From NCBI GenBank assembly GCA_902492505.1, contig CABULU010000005.1:1-54887 (forward strand): a stretch of DNA of 54,887 bases, read 5' to 3'. Of this stretch, positions 1 through 9,177 are shown in pieces. Below the pieces are notes generated by a model that was given only the letters and a program-made list of their open reading frames with translations, was not told where the DNA came from and ran no database searches. This DNA comes from an uncultured Eubacteriales bacterium. Lineage in GTDB: Bacteria; Bacillota; Clostridia; Oscillospirales; QAKW01. Made by a program: the position numbers and the translations under genes. Positions within the stretch are counted from its first letter, which is position 1; the number at the start of each line of letters is the position of its first letter.

Positions 1-599
1 TGATTGTTCGGGTGCGCAAGCACGGCAATTCCCCCCGCCTTATGGATAAGCTCTATCAGCTCGCCCGCCGTTTTCTGACGTATGTCGGATTTTACGGTGC
101 TGCGCTTTGCGCCGTAGTTTTTATGAAAAAACTCCATGTATTCGGACTGTCTGACAAGACCCTTGGCTTTCATGGCGGCAAAAACGTGATTGTTGCAAAG
201 CCACGTTATCCCGCGGTTATAATCCAGAACCTCCTGCCAGGTGATGCCGCTTATGCCGCCGTCCTGTATGGCGCGCTCAAACAGCACGCGAGTTTGATGC
301 GTTTCCTTTTCGCTCAGACAAGCAAGGTACTCGCGCATCGGTTGGTAATTCGGGTTAAAGTCAAATCCGACAATGTGAAAGTGGTGCGGTTCCTTTACCG
401 TAAATTCCGCGCCAAAAATAAACTCCATGCCCAGCTCATTACATGCAGCTTCCATTTGACCGCAGCCGCTTACAGTGTCGTGGTCGGTCAGCGCCAGCGC
501 GCAGTAGCCCTCGTCCCTGGCGACGGAGACAAGCTGCTTTGGCGTATACGGTCCGTCCGAGTGAGTGGAATGTAAATGCAGGTTTGCATACAGCTTCAT
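1..599 (-). CDS. PHP-domain phosphoesterase, partial
   Basis: The gene runs leftward off the window edge, so only about the first 199 residues are visible. The N-terminus reads MKLYANLHLHSTHSDG, the metal-binding HxH...D signature of the PHP superfamily (polymerase and histidinol phosphatase). It continues with a TDHDTV motif near residue 40, an internal AEFT segment, and an LAHP motif at the truncated end that would carry another metal-ligand histidine. I chose the ATG at 599 rather than the one at 605 because GAGGTG lies six bases before it. Family members hydrolyse phosphoesters such as nucleoside 3',5'-bisphosphates; the substrate here is unknown. The family call is firm, the role is not. 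Confidence 0.8.
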   Translation of the reverse strand, partial: MKLYANLHLHSTHSDGPYTPKQLVSVARDEGYCALALTDHDTVSGCGQMEAACNELGMEFIFGAEFTVKEPHHFHIVGFDFNPNYQPMREYLACLSEKETHQTRVLFERAIQDGGISGITWQEVLDYNRGITWLCNNHVFAAMKAKGLVRQSEYMEFFHKNYGAKRSTVKSDIRQKTAGELIELIHKAGGIAVLAHPNN

Positions 600-745
600 T
601 TTCATCACCTCATGGATATTATACGACATGCAATGACCGAAAGTAAAGCATGTGAGAAAATTTTGTACGCAAAAATATTGCGTTATACGAAAAATTGGTA
701 TATACTTATAATCACATAAAAAGGAATGAAAAGGAGACTTAGGTC

Positions 746-1831
746 ATGTACGACAGAATTTACAATTTTTCGGCTGGTCCTTCCATGCTGCCCGTGCCCG
801 TTTTGGAAAAGGCGCGCGATGAGATGCTTAATTACGGCGGTTCCGGCATGTCGGTTATGGAGATGAGCCACCGCTCGAAATTTTTTGACGACATTATCGT
901 TGAAGCTGAAAAGCTGATGCGCGAAGTCATGAATATCCCGGATAATTATAAGGTGCTGTTTTTGCAGGGCGGCGCCTCGCTGCAGTTTGCAAGCGTTGTT
1001 ATGAACCTTATGAAAACCGGCAAGATGGATTATGTTGTCACGGGTCAGTTCTCCGGAAAGGCTTATAAAGAAGGCCAGAAATACGGCGACGCGCATCTTG
1101 CGGCAACCACTAAGGATGAAAACTTTACACGTATTCCACGTCAGAATGAGCTTGATTTGCGTCCTGACGCTGATTTTGTACATATCTGCTTTAACAATAC
1201 TATTTTCGGTACCAAGTGGGATTATATACCTGAGACAAACGGCGTTCCGCTGGTCGCCGATATGAGCTCCTGCATACTGTCTGAGCCGGTTGACGTTTCA
1301 AAGTTTGCGCTTATTTATGCCGGTGCGCAGAAAAACGTCGCGCCTGCCGGTCTTACAATAGTAATAGTAAGAGAGGATATGCTGCGCGATGACCTGCCTG
1401 ATTTTGTTCCTACCGTATGCAGCTACAAGGTGATGGCGGAAAACGGGTCTATGTACAATACCCCGCCCTGCTATCCTATTTATATCTGCAAGCTTGTTCT
1501 TGAGTGGATAAAGGGTCTTGGCGGCCTTGAGGCGATGAAGGAAATCAACAAGAGAAAAGCCGACAAGCTGTACGCATGCCTTGAAAAGAGCAAGCTGTTT
1601 AACAATCCTGTCGTTAAGGAATGCCGTTCTATGATGAATGTTACCTTCCGTGCCGAGAGCGATGACATGAATGCAAAGTTTGTAAAAGAGAGCGCGGCGG
1701 CAGGCTTTCAGAATCTTAAGGGTCACCGTTCTGTCGGCGGCATGCGCGCTTCCATTTACAATGCGATGCCTGAAGAGGGCGTTGACAAGCTGATTAAATT
1801 TATTGAAGACTTTGAAAAGGCCAATTCCTGA
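746..1831 (+). CDS. serC: Phosphoserine aminotransferase
   Basis: This 361-residue PLP enzyme converts 3-phosphohydroxypyruvate and glutamate to O-phosphoserine and 2-oxoglutarate, the second step of serine synthesis. The family N-terminus IYNFSAGPSMLP is present, LQGGASLQF lies at about residues 73-81, and the PLP-binding lysine is K196 in GAQKN. The length matches the family. The start is preceded by AAGGAGAC. No serA or serB is adjacent, although in many Clostridia serC is followed by serA, so the partner genes must lie elsewhere. A strong intrinsic terminator follows, so the gene is probably transcribed alone. Confidence 0.96.
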   Translation: MYDRIYNFSAGPSMLPVPVLEKARDEMLNYGGSGMSVMEMSHRSKFFDDIIVEAEKLMREVMNIPDNYKVLFLQGGASLQFASVVMNLMKTGKMDYVVTGQFSGKAYKEGQKYGDAHLAATTKDENFTRIPRQNELDLRPDADFVHICFNNTIFGTKWDYIPETNGVPLVADMSSCILSEPVDVSKFALIYAGAQKNVAPAGLTIVIVREDMLRDDLPDFVPTVCSYKVMAENGSMYNTPPCYPIYICKLVLEWIKGLGGLEAMKEINKRKADKLYACLEKSKLFNNPVVKECRSMMNVTFRAESDDMNAKFVKESAAAGFQNLKGHRSVGGMRASIYNAMPEEGVDKLIKFIEDFEKANS

Positions 1832-1921
1832 GAGTGTCTGTAAGTTGAGCCGGAAAACGGCCGGATAAACGATCAGAATGGTTATGGCACTTTACCCCGC
1901 GACATGTCAATAAAAACTCAG

Positions 1922-1952
1922 GCGGCTGCCGGTACGCAGCCGCTTTTTTTAT
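1922..1952 (+). terminator. Intrinsic terminator after serC
   Basis: GCGGCTGC and GCAGCCGC form an 8-bp stem around a six-base loop, followed directly by seven T residues. It ends the serC transcript about 90 bases after its stop codon. Confidence 0.9.
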
Positions 1953-2081
1953 GTCTAAATTGTTGACAAGACGGAATTTTAACAAAATCCCGAAGCCTTT
2001 TTAGCATATGCTTTGTACAATGTGACATATAATAAAAAATTTATATTTTCCTCTTGATTTAATTAATTCGATAATGTATAA

Positions 2082-2099
2082 TTGATAAAACGTTATCGA
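2082..2099. promoter_or_regulatory. Candidate Rex operator before rex
   Basis: TTGATAAAACGTTATCGA is an 18-base near-palindrome: TTGATAA, a 4-base spacer, TTATCGA, with six of seven arm positions symmetrical. Size and spacing match the known Rex box of Firmicutes, TTGTTAA-N4-TTAACAA. It ends 17 bases before the rex start codon, which suggests autoregulation. A weaker overlapping half-palindrome begins at 2068. That Rex binds here is an inference from sequence. Confidence 0.55.
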
Positions 2100-2116
2100 T
2101 AAGAAGTGATTGAAAT

Positions 2117-2746
2117 ATGAAGATTCAGGGTATCTCTACCCAAACCTTGAGAAGACTGCCCTATTATCTGAATTACCTGGTAAGCTGCGTTTCGGACGGC
2201 GGATATATTTCTGCGGCGGCTGTTGCGTCTGCGCTGAACTTAAATGAGGTTCAGGTTAGAAAAGATCTTGCAACTGTCTGCCAGGTGCGCGGAGTTCCCA
2301 AAAAAGGCTTCCCGGTCGGCGAACTCATTGAAGGTCTGCGCGACTGCCTCGGACAAAATAACGTGCATGACGCAATTTTGGTGGGAGCGGGAAATTTAGG
2401 CAGGGCGCTGCTGTCCTATAAAGGCTTTGAGCAGTACGGGCTTAATATTGTAGCCGCCTTTGATATAAAGGAGGGCAATGCAAACGGGAAAAAGATTTTC
2501 CCTCTTGAAAAACTACCGGATATTATAAAAAGGCTCAGCATAAAAATCGCAGTTATAACAGTGCCGGGAGACGTGGCACAGCAGGTGTGCGATATCCTTA
2601 CGTCAAACGGCATACTGGCTGTTTGGAATTTTGCACCGGCGCATTTGACTGTTCCGGAGGGCGTGCTTGTCCAGAATGAGAATATGGCGTCCTCGCTTGC
2701 GGTGCTTTCAAATCATTTAAAATCACGAATGGAGGGCAGCGAATGA
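2117..2746 (+). CDS. rex: Redox-sensing repressor Rex
   Basis: Rex is a dimeric repressor that senses the NADH/NAD+ ratio and releases fermentation genes when NADH rises. This 209-residue protein has the N-terminal winged helix (about residues 1-78, including VQVRKDLA) and a Rossmann NAD-binding domain with GAGNLG at 90-95. The length is typical. The Shine-Dalgarno is weak (AAGAAGTGA). The stop codon overlaps the start of the downstream LysR gene in an ATGA arrangement, so the two are translationally coupled. adhE, a classical Rex target in Clostridia, lies a gene further on, and Rex-box-like palindromes precede both rex and adhE. Confidence 0.95.
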   Translation: MKIQGISTQTLRRLPYYLNYLVSCVSDGGYISAAAVASALNLNEVQVRKDLATVCQVRGVPKKGFPVGELIEGLRDCLGQNNVHDAILVGAGNLGRALLSYKGFEQYGLNIVAAFDIKEGNANGKKIFPLEKLPDIIKRLSIKIAVITVPGDVAQQVCDILTSNGILAVWNFAPAHLTVPEGVLVQNENMASSLAVLSNHLKSRMEGSE

Positions 2747-3672
2747 ACACACAACATTTGAAATTTGCAGTGGAAATTGCAAGAATAGGTTCCATTACCG
2801 AAGCGGCTAACGCTTTGTACATGAGTCAGCCTCAGCTTTCAAAGCTGATTCTTGATATGGAGCGTACACTCGGTTTTCCGATTTTTAAACGCTCCACAAG
2901 AGGAGTTGTTCCGACGTCAAAGGGTGAGAAATTTTTGGCGCATGCTCGCAATATTCTCGAACAGGTAGATATTATTGAGCATCTCTACCGTCCCGACGAT
3001 GAAAACGTTTCCCGTCTGGACGCTGCAGTGCCGCGCGCCAGCTATATTGCAGACACACTTTACGCTTATCTGGCAAAGGTAAGATTCGACCGCAACGTTA
3101 AGGTTGATTTCAGAGAGACCAATTCACGGCGGATAATAAAAAATGTGGCGTCCGGTGACAACACAATCGGTATTGTGCGCTTTAATACATGTTATGAAAA
3201 TTACTTTATGCAGTTTATTGAGGAAAAGGATCTGCACTCGCGCCTTTTGTATGAATTTGACTGTCAAATGCTCATGTCAAAAAAACATCCGCTTGTACAT
3301 GCCGATTATATTGATGACGCGGCGGCAGAGCGGTTTACGGAAGTTAATTACGGAGACCTGACAATTCCGCTGCTTCCCGTCTCGAAGATGACGGAGATTA
3401 TGACAAAGCTGGAAAAACGCAAGAGTATTTCCGTATATGACCGCCAGTCTCAGTATGAAATACTGTCACGTTATCCGTGCTGCTACTCTCTTTGTTCACC
3501 TGTTGAACCTGATATGCTCAGCAGATACGATCTTGTTCAGCGTGACTGCGGTGTGTCTGATAATCATTGTAAAGATGTTCTGATATATCGAAGAGGTTAT
3601 GTCTTCTCTGAGGACGATAAGCGGTTCATTAAGCTGCTTGAAGAAAAAATCGAGAAACTGAATGAACTGTAA
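2743..3672 (+). CDS. LysR-family transcriptional regulator
   Basis: A 309-residue regulator with an N-terminal winged helix-turn-helix (residues about 1-60; ITEAANALYMSQPQLSKL is the recognition region) and a C-terminal effector-binding region of about 220 residues that is poorly conserved. LysR proteins usually act as tetramers that need a small co-inducer; the ligand cannot be read here. The start overlaps the rex stop by four bases, so both come from one mRNA. No clear terminator separates it from adhE, 144 bases downstream, making adhE a plausible target. A LysR gene coupled to rex is not an arrangement I know as standard. Confidence 0.9.
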   Translation: MNTQHLKFAVEIARIGSITEAANALYMSQPQLSKLILDMERTLGFPIFKRSTRGVVPTSKGEKFLAHARNILEQVDIIEHLYRPDDENVSRLDAAVPRASYIADTLYAYLAKVRFDRNVKVDFRETNSRRIIKNVASGDNTIGIVRFNTCYENYFMQFIEEKDLHSRLLYEFDCQMLMSKKHPLVHADYIDDAAAERFTEVNYGDLTIPLLPVSKMTEIMTKLEKRKSISVYDRQSQYEILSRYPCCYSLCSPVEPDMLSRYDLVQRDCGVSDNHCKDVLIYRRGYVFSEDDKRFIKLLEEKIEKLNEL

Positions 3673-3718
3673 GCTTAGGTACGAAGGCATATTAGAAAAT
3701 AAAATAAGTAATTATATA

Positions 3719-3736
3719 TCGATAATATTATATTGA
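3719..3736. promoter_or_regulatory. Candidate Rex operator before adhE
   Basis: TCGATAATATTATATTGA is an imperfect 18-base palindrome with the same 7-4-7 layout as the site before rex; five of seven arm positions are symmetrical. It lies about 80 bases before the adhE start and just upstream of a weak promoter-like pair (TTGACG at 3746, TATAAT at 3771, spacing 19). Rex control of adhE is established in other Clostridia; binding here is inferred. Confidence 0.4.
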
Positions 3737-3816
3737 TATGTAAAATTGACGGCTACATTTTTACACAAAATATAATAAAATAGTAATGTAAAAGAAAAAC
3801 GGGAGGAAATCTTCAA

Positions 3817-6426
3817 ATGGCTAAAGATTACGCAATAGTAGAAAATGTCGAAACGCTTGAAAAAGCACTTTCCGAGCTTAGAGAAGCGCAGAAAAAATTT
3901 GCGACTTACACTCAGGAACAGGTTGACAAGATTTTTCTTGCCGCGGCAACCGCTGCAAACAAGGCGAGAATTCCGCTTGCCAAAATGGCTGTTGCTGAAA
4001 CGGGTATGGGTGTCGTAGAGGATAAGGTTATTAAAAATCATTATGCAGCAGAGTATATTTACAATGCTTATAAGGATACAAAAACCTGCGGAGTTCTTGA
4101 AAACGACACTGCGTTCGGAATAAAGAAAATTGCGGAGCCTATCGGCGTTGTCGCTGCGGTTATTCCGACGACCAATCCCACGTCTACTGCAATTTTTAAA
4201 ACCCTTATTTCTCTTAAGACAAGAAACGGCATCATTATCAGCCCCCATCCCAGAGCCAAGCAGTCCACTATCGAGGCTGCAAAGATTGTGCTTGAGGCGG
4301 CTGTCGCTGCAGGCGCACCCCGGGGTATCATCAGATGGATTGACGTGCCCAGCCTTGAGCTTACAAACCTTGTAATGAAAGAGGCGGATATCATCCTTGC
4401 AACGGGCGGTCCCGGCATGGTTAAGGCTGCATATTCCAGCGGCACACCGGCATTGGGCGTCGGCGCGGGTAATACTCCCGCAATTATTGATGAGTCGGCG
4501 GATATCGTGCTGGCCGTAAACTCTATTATACATTCAAAGACTTTTGACAACGGTATGATTTGTGCTTCCGAGCAGTCTGTTATTGTTGATAAAAAGATAT
4601 ACGATAAAGTAAAAGCTGAATTTGCCGCACGTGGTTGCTACTTCCTCAATAAAGCCGAAACCGAGAAGGTCAGAAAGACCATTATTATTAACGGCGCGCT
4701 CAATGCAAAAATAGTTGGACAGAGACCTGTTACCATTGCAGCACTTGCCGGCGTTGAGGTTCCCGAAAGTACAAAGATACTTATCGGCGAGGTTACAAGC
4801 GTTGACCTTTCCGAGGAGTTTGCGCATGAGAAGCTGTCTCCCGTTCTTGCAATGTACAAGTCCAACGATATTCAGGATGCATTCTCCAAGGCAGAGCAGC
4901 TTATCGCAGACGGCGGATACGGTCACACCTCTTCTATTTATCTTGATGTGCTCACACAGCAGGAAAAGCTTGATGAATTTGCCGCTCGTATGAAAACCTG
5001 CCGTATTCTTGTAAATACTCCTTCCTCTCAGGGCGGTATCGGTGACCTGTACAACTTTAAGCTTGCACCTTCACTCACACTCGGCTGCGGCTCATGGGGC
5101 GGCAACTCTGTCAGCGAAAACGTAGGTGTTAAGCATCTTTTGAACATCAAAACAGTTGCCGAGAGGAGAGAGAACATGCTTTGGTTCAGAGCACCCGAAA
5201 AGGTTTATCAGAAAAAGGGCTGTCTGCCCGTAGCGCTTGACGAGCTTAAAACCGTCATGCACAAAAAAAGAGCGTTTATTGTAACGGATACCTTCCTTTA
5301 TGAGAACGGCTATACCAAGCCCATTACCGATAAGCTGGATGAAATGGGTATTGTTCATGAAACATTCTTTGATGTTGCGCCTGACCCGACGCTGGGCTGC
5401 GCAAAGAAGGGCGCTGAGCAGCTGTCGGCATTCAAGCCGGATACAATCATCGCACTGGGCGGCGGTTCCGCTATGGACGCAGCTAAAATCATGTGGGTAC
5501 TTTACGAGCATCCCGAAGCGGACTTTATGGATATGGCGATGCGCTTTGTCGATATCAGAAAGAGAGTTTACACCTTCCCCAAAATGGGTGAAAAGGCTTA
5601 CTTTATTGCAATCCCGACTTCGGCAGGTACCGGTTCCGAGGTGACCCCATTTGCCGTTATTACCGATGAGTCCACAGGTGTTAAATATCCGCTCGCCGAT
5701 TACGAGCTGATGCCGAATATGGCGATTGTTGACGCGGATATGCACATGACGGCGCCCAAGGGTCTGACCGCAGCTTCCGGTATTGATGCTGTAACCCATG
5801 CGCTTGAAGCATATGCCTCAATGTTGGCGACCGACTATACCGACGGTCTTGCTCTGCGCTCGCTCAAGATGGTATTTGAAAACCTTCCCAAGGCTTATGA
5901 TAACGGCCTGCATGACCCGATTGCGCGCGAGAAGATGGCAAATGCCGCCACAATGGCGGGTATGGCTTTTGCAAATGCATTTTTGGGTGTATGTCACTCA
6001 ATGGCGCACAAGCTGGGTGCTTTCCACCATCTGCCGCACGGCGTTGCAAACGCGCTTATGATTGACGAGGTTATTCGCTTCAATGCAAGCGAGGTGCCTG
6101 CTAAGATGGGAACATTCCCGCAGTACGATCACCCGCATACACTTGCGCGTTATGCCGAGGTTGCCGATTACCTTGGTATATCCGGCAAAACAAATGAAGA
6201 AAAGCTTGAAAATCTTATAAAAGCATTAGATGAGCTGAAAGCCCGCGTAGGCATCAAGAGCTGTATTAAAGATTACGGTATTGATGAAAAGGATTTCCTT
6301 GACCGTCTGGATGATATGGTAGAGCAGGCGTTTGACGACCAGTGCACCGGCGCCAACCCGAGATATCCGCTTATGAGCGAGATCAAGGAAATGTATCTTA
6401 ACGCTTATTACGGAGGTAAAAAGTAA
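3817..6426 (+). CDS. adhE: Bifunctional aldehyde-alcohol dehydrogenase
   Basis: AdhE reduces acetyl-CoA to acetaldehyde and then ethanol, using two NADH, in the cytoplasm, where it assembles into spirosome filaments. The 869-residue length is typical. The N-terminal aldehyde dehydrogenase half carries the catalytic cysteine at C249 in NGMICASEQSV. The C-terminal iron-dependent alcohol dehydrogenase half shows GGGSAMDAAK, a TSAGTGSEVTPF cofactor motif, and the iron ligands in GIDAVTHALEAY and HHLPHGVANAL. GGGAGGAAAT precedes the start. A Rex-like palindrome lies upstream. The stop codon overlaps the ATG of the next gene by one base. Confidence 0.97.
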   Translation: MAKDYAIVENVETLEKALSELREAQKKFATYTQEQVDKIFLAAATAANKARIPLAKMAVAETGMGVVEDKVIKNHYAAEYIYNAYKDTKTCGVLENDTAFGIKKIAEPIGVVAAVIPTTNPTSTAIFKTLISLKTRNGIIISPHPRAKQSTIEAAKIVLEAAVAAGAPRGIIRWIDVPSLELTNLVMKEADIILATGGPGMVKAAYSSGTPALGVGAGNTPAIIDESADIVLAVNSIIHSKTFDNGMICASEQSVIVDKKIYDKVKAEFAARGCYFLNKAETEKVRKTIIINGALNAKIVGQRPVTIAALAGVEVPESTKILIGEVTSVDLSEEFAHEKLSPVLAMYKSNDIQDAFSKAEQLIADGGYGHTSSIYLDVLTQQEKLDEFAARMKTCRILVNTPSSQGGIGDLYNFKLAPSLTLGCGSWGGNSVSENVGVKHLLNIKTVAERRENMLWFRAPEKVYQKKGCLPVALDELKTVMHKKRAFIVTDTFLYENGYTKPITDKLDEMGIVHETFFDVAPDPTLGCAKKGAEQLSAFKPDTIIALGGGSAMDAAKIMWVLYEHPEADFMDMAMRFVDIRKRVYTFPKMGEKAYFIAIPTSAGTGSEVTPFAVITDESTGVKYPLADYELMPNMAIVDADMHMTAPKGLTAASGIDAVTHALEAYASMLATDYTDGLALRSLKMVFENLPKAYDNGLHDPIAREKMANAATMAGMAFANAFLGVCHSMAHKLGAFHHLPHGVANALMIDEVIRFNASEVPAKMGTFPQYDHPHTLARYAEVADYLGISGKTNEEKLENLIKALDELKARVGIKSCIKDYGIDEKDFLDRLDDMVEQAFDDQCTGANPRYPLMSEIKEMYLNAYYGGKK

Positions 6427-7175
6427 TGAAGCTTGATAAAGTAATTGCTGTGCGCAACGACAAAACTATTTACCGCGACGGTGACGCTACGATAAAGCTG
6501 TTTAATGAGGACTATTCAAAGGCAAATGTTTTGAATGAGGCTTTGAATCAATCGAGAGTTGAGGAGACAGGTCTTGATATACCGAAAATTCGCGAGGTAT
6601 TGACAATTGACGGTAAATGGGCGATAGTATCCGATTTTATCGAGGGCAAAACACTGGAATCACTCATAGATGAAAACCCCGAAAAAATTGATGAGTATTT
6701 GGAACTGTTTGTAAACCTTCAGATTAAGGTTCATTCGCAGAAAGCGCCTCTTCTTAATAAGCTTAAGGATAAGATGCAGAGAAAAATCTCCGAATCCGAC
6801 CTTGACGCCACCACAAGATATGAGCTGCATACCCGTTTGGAGGGCATGCCCAAGCATAAAAAGGTTTGTCACGGCGACTTTAACCCCAGTAATATTATCA
6901 TAACAAAGGACGGAACTCCGTTTATTATCGACTGGGCGCATGCTACTCAGGGCAATGCGTCGGCGGATGTCGCGCGCACGTTTTTGCTGTTTTCACTTGC
7001 AGACAAGAGTGGTTTGGCGGATAAATATATGAATCTTTATTGTCTGAAAACAGATACTGCTAAGCAGTATGTGCAAAAATGGATTCCGATTGTCGCTGCA
7101 TCTCAGTCGGTAAAGGGTAATGCTCACGAGCGCGAGTTCTTAATGCACTGGATTGATGTTGTGGATTACGAATAA
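6426..7175 (+). CDS. Aminoglycoside phosphotransferase-like kinase
   Basis: A 249-residue protein of the APH/choline kinase fold. The catalytic-loop motif HGDFNPSN lies at 149-156 (catalytic D151) and the metal-binding IIDW at 167-170 (D169). The N-terminal lobe is short and its phosphate-binding region is not obvious. Members phosphorylate small hydroxyl- or amino-bearing molecules; the substrate here is unknown, and resistance should not be assumed. The ATG overlaps the adhE stop (TAATG), so translation depends on adhE and the gene should rise and fall with fermentation. A strong terminator follows. Confidence 0.8.
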   Translation: MKLDKVIAVRNDKTIYRDGDATIKLFNEDYSKANVLNEALNQSRVEETGLDIPKIREVLTIDGKWAIVSDFIEGKTLESLIDENPEKIDEYLELFVNLQIKVHSQKAPLLNKLKDKMQRKISESDLDATTRYELHTRLEGMPKHKKVCHGDFNPSNIIITKDGTPFIIDWAHATQGNASADVARTFLLFSLADKSGLADKYMNLYCLKTDTAKQYVQKWIPIVAASQSVKGNAHEREFLMHWIDVVDYE

Positions 7176-7202
7176 TAACTTATTTTTAAATCCCTCCTAA
7201 AT

Positions 7203-7247
7203 AAAAACGCTGTATATCCTATCTGATAGGATATACAGCGTTTTTTT
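7203..7247. terminator. Bidirectional terminator
   Basis: A long perfect stem (AACGCTGTATATCCTATC with its complement, three-base loop) is flanked by A5 on one side and T7 on the other. It can end both the rightward adhE transcript and the leftward ABC transporter transcript. Confidence 0.92.
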
Positions 7248-7264
7248 GTGTAAATTTTAAAATT

Positions 7265-9106
7265 TTAATGAGAGACATTTTCAAGGAACTCGCGCCTGAA
7301 TTGCGTGTCATAAAGAACTTTATAAACTCCGTCTTTTTGCAGCAGCTCGCTGTGTTTTCCGCGCTCTGCAATCAGCCCGTCTTTAAGTACAATGATTTCA
7401 TCAGCCGCCATAATTGTAGACAATCTGTGCGCTATTACAAGACTGGTGCGACCTGCCAAAAGCGGCTCAAGCGCCTGCTGAATGGCATATTCACTGATAC
7501 TGTCAAGAGAGCTTGTCGCCTCATCTAAAATCAGCAGGCACGGGTCTTTCAGTATTGCTCTGGCGATTGAAATACGTTGCTTTTCGCCTCCGGACAGCTT
7601 AAAACCACGGTTTCCTACCAGTGTATCATAGCCGTCAGGCAGTGTCATTATAAAATCGTGTATATTTGCGTCTTTGCATGCTGAGATTATCTGTTCTTCG
7701 GTGGCGTTTTCTTTGGCAAATAACAGATTTTCACGCACTGTGGAATTAAAAAGATAGCTTTCCTGAGTAACCACTGCGATGTTTGAGCGGAGAAACTTAA
7801 GGTCTAATTTTCGCACATCAACTCCGTCAAATAAAACAGCCCCTTGCGTGACATCATACATTCGCGGAATAAGCCCTGCTATTGTTGATTTGCCCGCGCC
7901 TGAGGTTCCAACAAGAGCCACCGTTTTTCCGGGTGTCAGATTAAAATCTATCCCGCGCAGGATTTCCTTGTCGCCGGTATATCTGAAATGTACATTTTTA
8001 AACTCAACATGTCCGAAAGCCTGCTTTGGAATAATGGCGTCAGCCGGAGTTTCTATTTCAACAGGCATGTCATAATATTCAAAAATTCGGACAAAAAGTG
8101 CCATGGATCTCACAACGTCTACCTGTATGCCAAACAACTGGTCGACGGGTCTGTACAGCCTTGATAGCAGCGTTACGACAACTGTTATGTCGCCGATAGT
8201 CAAATTTGCCACGCCGAATTTGATAATCATGATACCGCCTATCAGGTATATAATAAGCGGGCTTAAGCCTGTGAGCATATTCATTACGCGCCAAAACCAC
8301 ATGCCTGCCATTCTTTCCTTTATTGCAAGGCGCATACATTTGCGGTTTGTATCGGTGTAATGCTTTAAGTCTTGTTCTTCACGAGTAAAAATTTTTGTCA
8401 GCTGCTGTCCGCTCACCGATAAGGTTTCATTTAAAATGGTATTGATACGGTCGGTTTGTTCTTGAGCTTGCTTTGTAAACTTCCATCGGCGTTTTCCGAC
8501 ATTTATTGTAGGTATAGATAACAGCGGAACAAGGCTTACGCCGACAAGAGCTAAAATCCAGTTTTTTTGAAAAAGTGCGATTGCCGTTACAATTATTGTG
8601 CATATATTGCTGAAAATACTCGACATGGTGTTGGATATAACGCTCTGTACGCTGCTGATATCGCTTGTCATGCGTGTAATAATATCGCCTTGTTGATTTG
8701 AAGTGAAGAATTTCTGCGGCATTTTTTGCAGATGAGCGTACATTTGGTTTTTCATATCAAAAGAGATATGCTGTGCAACCCACACATTTATGTATGTTTC
8801 GGCTGCCGTTATCAGGTTGGACAGGAGCAATACAAAAAAAGAAATGATGACAAGGTTTATGAGCAGATTGAGGTTTTTGTTATAAAGACCTTCGTCAATC
8901 ATTTTTCCTGTGAGAATGCTTGGCAGCACTCCTAAAATCGAGGCAGTAATTATCGTTAAAAAAACAACAAACAAATGCCATTTGTACGGTTTAAGATATG
9001 AGAGAACACGCCAAATCAGCTCTTTTGTTATTTTTGGCATGTTTTCTTTTTCTTCTGATGACAGGGTGCGCCCGATAGCGGTTCTGCCGCCGTATTGTGC
9101 TGCCAT
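7265..9106 (-). CDS. ABC exporter, fused permease and ATPase
   Basis: A 613-residue half-transporter of the type IV exporter class (MsbA/LmrA/BmrA-like). An N-terminal six-helix membrane domain spans about 40-320. The ATPase follows, with Walker A GTSGAGKST at 400-408, signature LSGGEKQ at 504-510 and Walker B LLILDEA at 524-530. It would act as a homodimer or with a partner half-transporter, but no partner lies beside it. Likely cargo is lipid, drug or peptide; the sequence does not decide. GGCGGTG precedes the start at 9106; an internal Met at residue 23 (MPKITKEL) is an alternative. A good promoter lies at 9149-9177. Confidence 0.92.
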   Translation of the reverse strand: MAAQYGGRTAIGRTLSSEEKENMPKITKELIWRVLSYLKPYKWHLFVVFLTIITASILGVLPSILTGKMIDEGLYNKNLNLLINLVIISFFVLLLSNLITAAETYINVWVAQHISFDMKNQMYAHLQKMPQKFFTSNQQGDIITRMTSDISSVQSVISNTMSSIFSNICTIIVTAIALFQKNWILALVGVSLVPLLSIPTINVGKRRWKFTKQAQEQTDRINTILNETLSVSGQQLTKIFTREEQDLKHYTDTNRKCMRLAIKERMAGMWFWRVMNMLTGLSPLIIYLIGGIMIIKFGVANLTIGDITVVVTLLSRLYRPVDQLFGIQVDVVRSMALFVRIFEYYDMPVEIETPADAIIPKQAFGHVEFKNVHFRYTGDKEILRGIDFNLTPGKTVALVGTSGAGKSTIAGLIPRMYDVTQGAVLFDGVDVRKLDLKFLRSNIAVVTQESYLFNSTVRENLLFAKENATEEQIISACKDANIHDFIMTLPDGYDTLVGNRGFKLSGGEKQRISIARAILKDPCLLILDEATSSLDSISEYAIQQALEPLLAGRTSLVIAHRLSTIMAADEIIVLKDGLIAERGKHSELLQKDGVYKVLYDTQFRREFLENVSH

Positions 9107-9148
9107 GTTGACACCGCCTTTGAAAATCTCTTCCTTATTATATAGATA

Positions 9149-9177
9149 ATAATAGCATACGGCATTTTGAATTTCAA
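9149..9177 (-). promoter_or_regulatory. Promoter for ABC exporter
   Basis: On the minus strand TTGAAA is followed after 17 bases by TATTAT, about 45 bases before the exporter start codon. Confidence 0.55.

Noticed and set aside
683..1183. Open frame of 166 codons opposite serC
   Set aside because: It is antisense to a clear serC reading frame, lacks a ribosome binding site and shows no domain.
3712..4533. Open frame of 273 codons opposite adhE
   Set aside because: Cys- and Arg-rich shadow of the adhE coding strand, spanning its promoter; no recognisable fold or start signal.
5092..5799. Open frame of 235 codons opposite adhE
   Set aside because: Antisense shadow arising from codon bias in the alcohol dehydrogenase half.
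6426..7175. Aminoglycoside resistance gene
   Set aside because: The APH fold alone does not show resistance. Coupling to adhE and the divergent N-terminal lobe argue for a housekeeping substrate.
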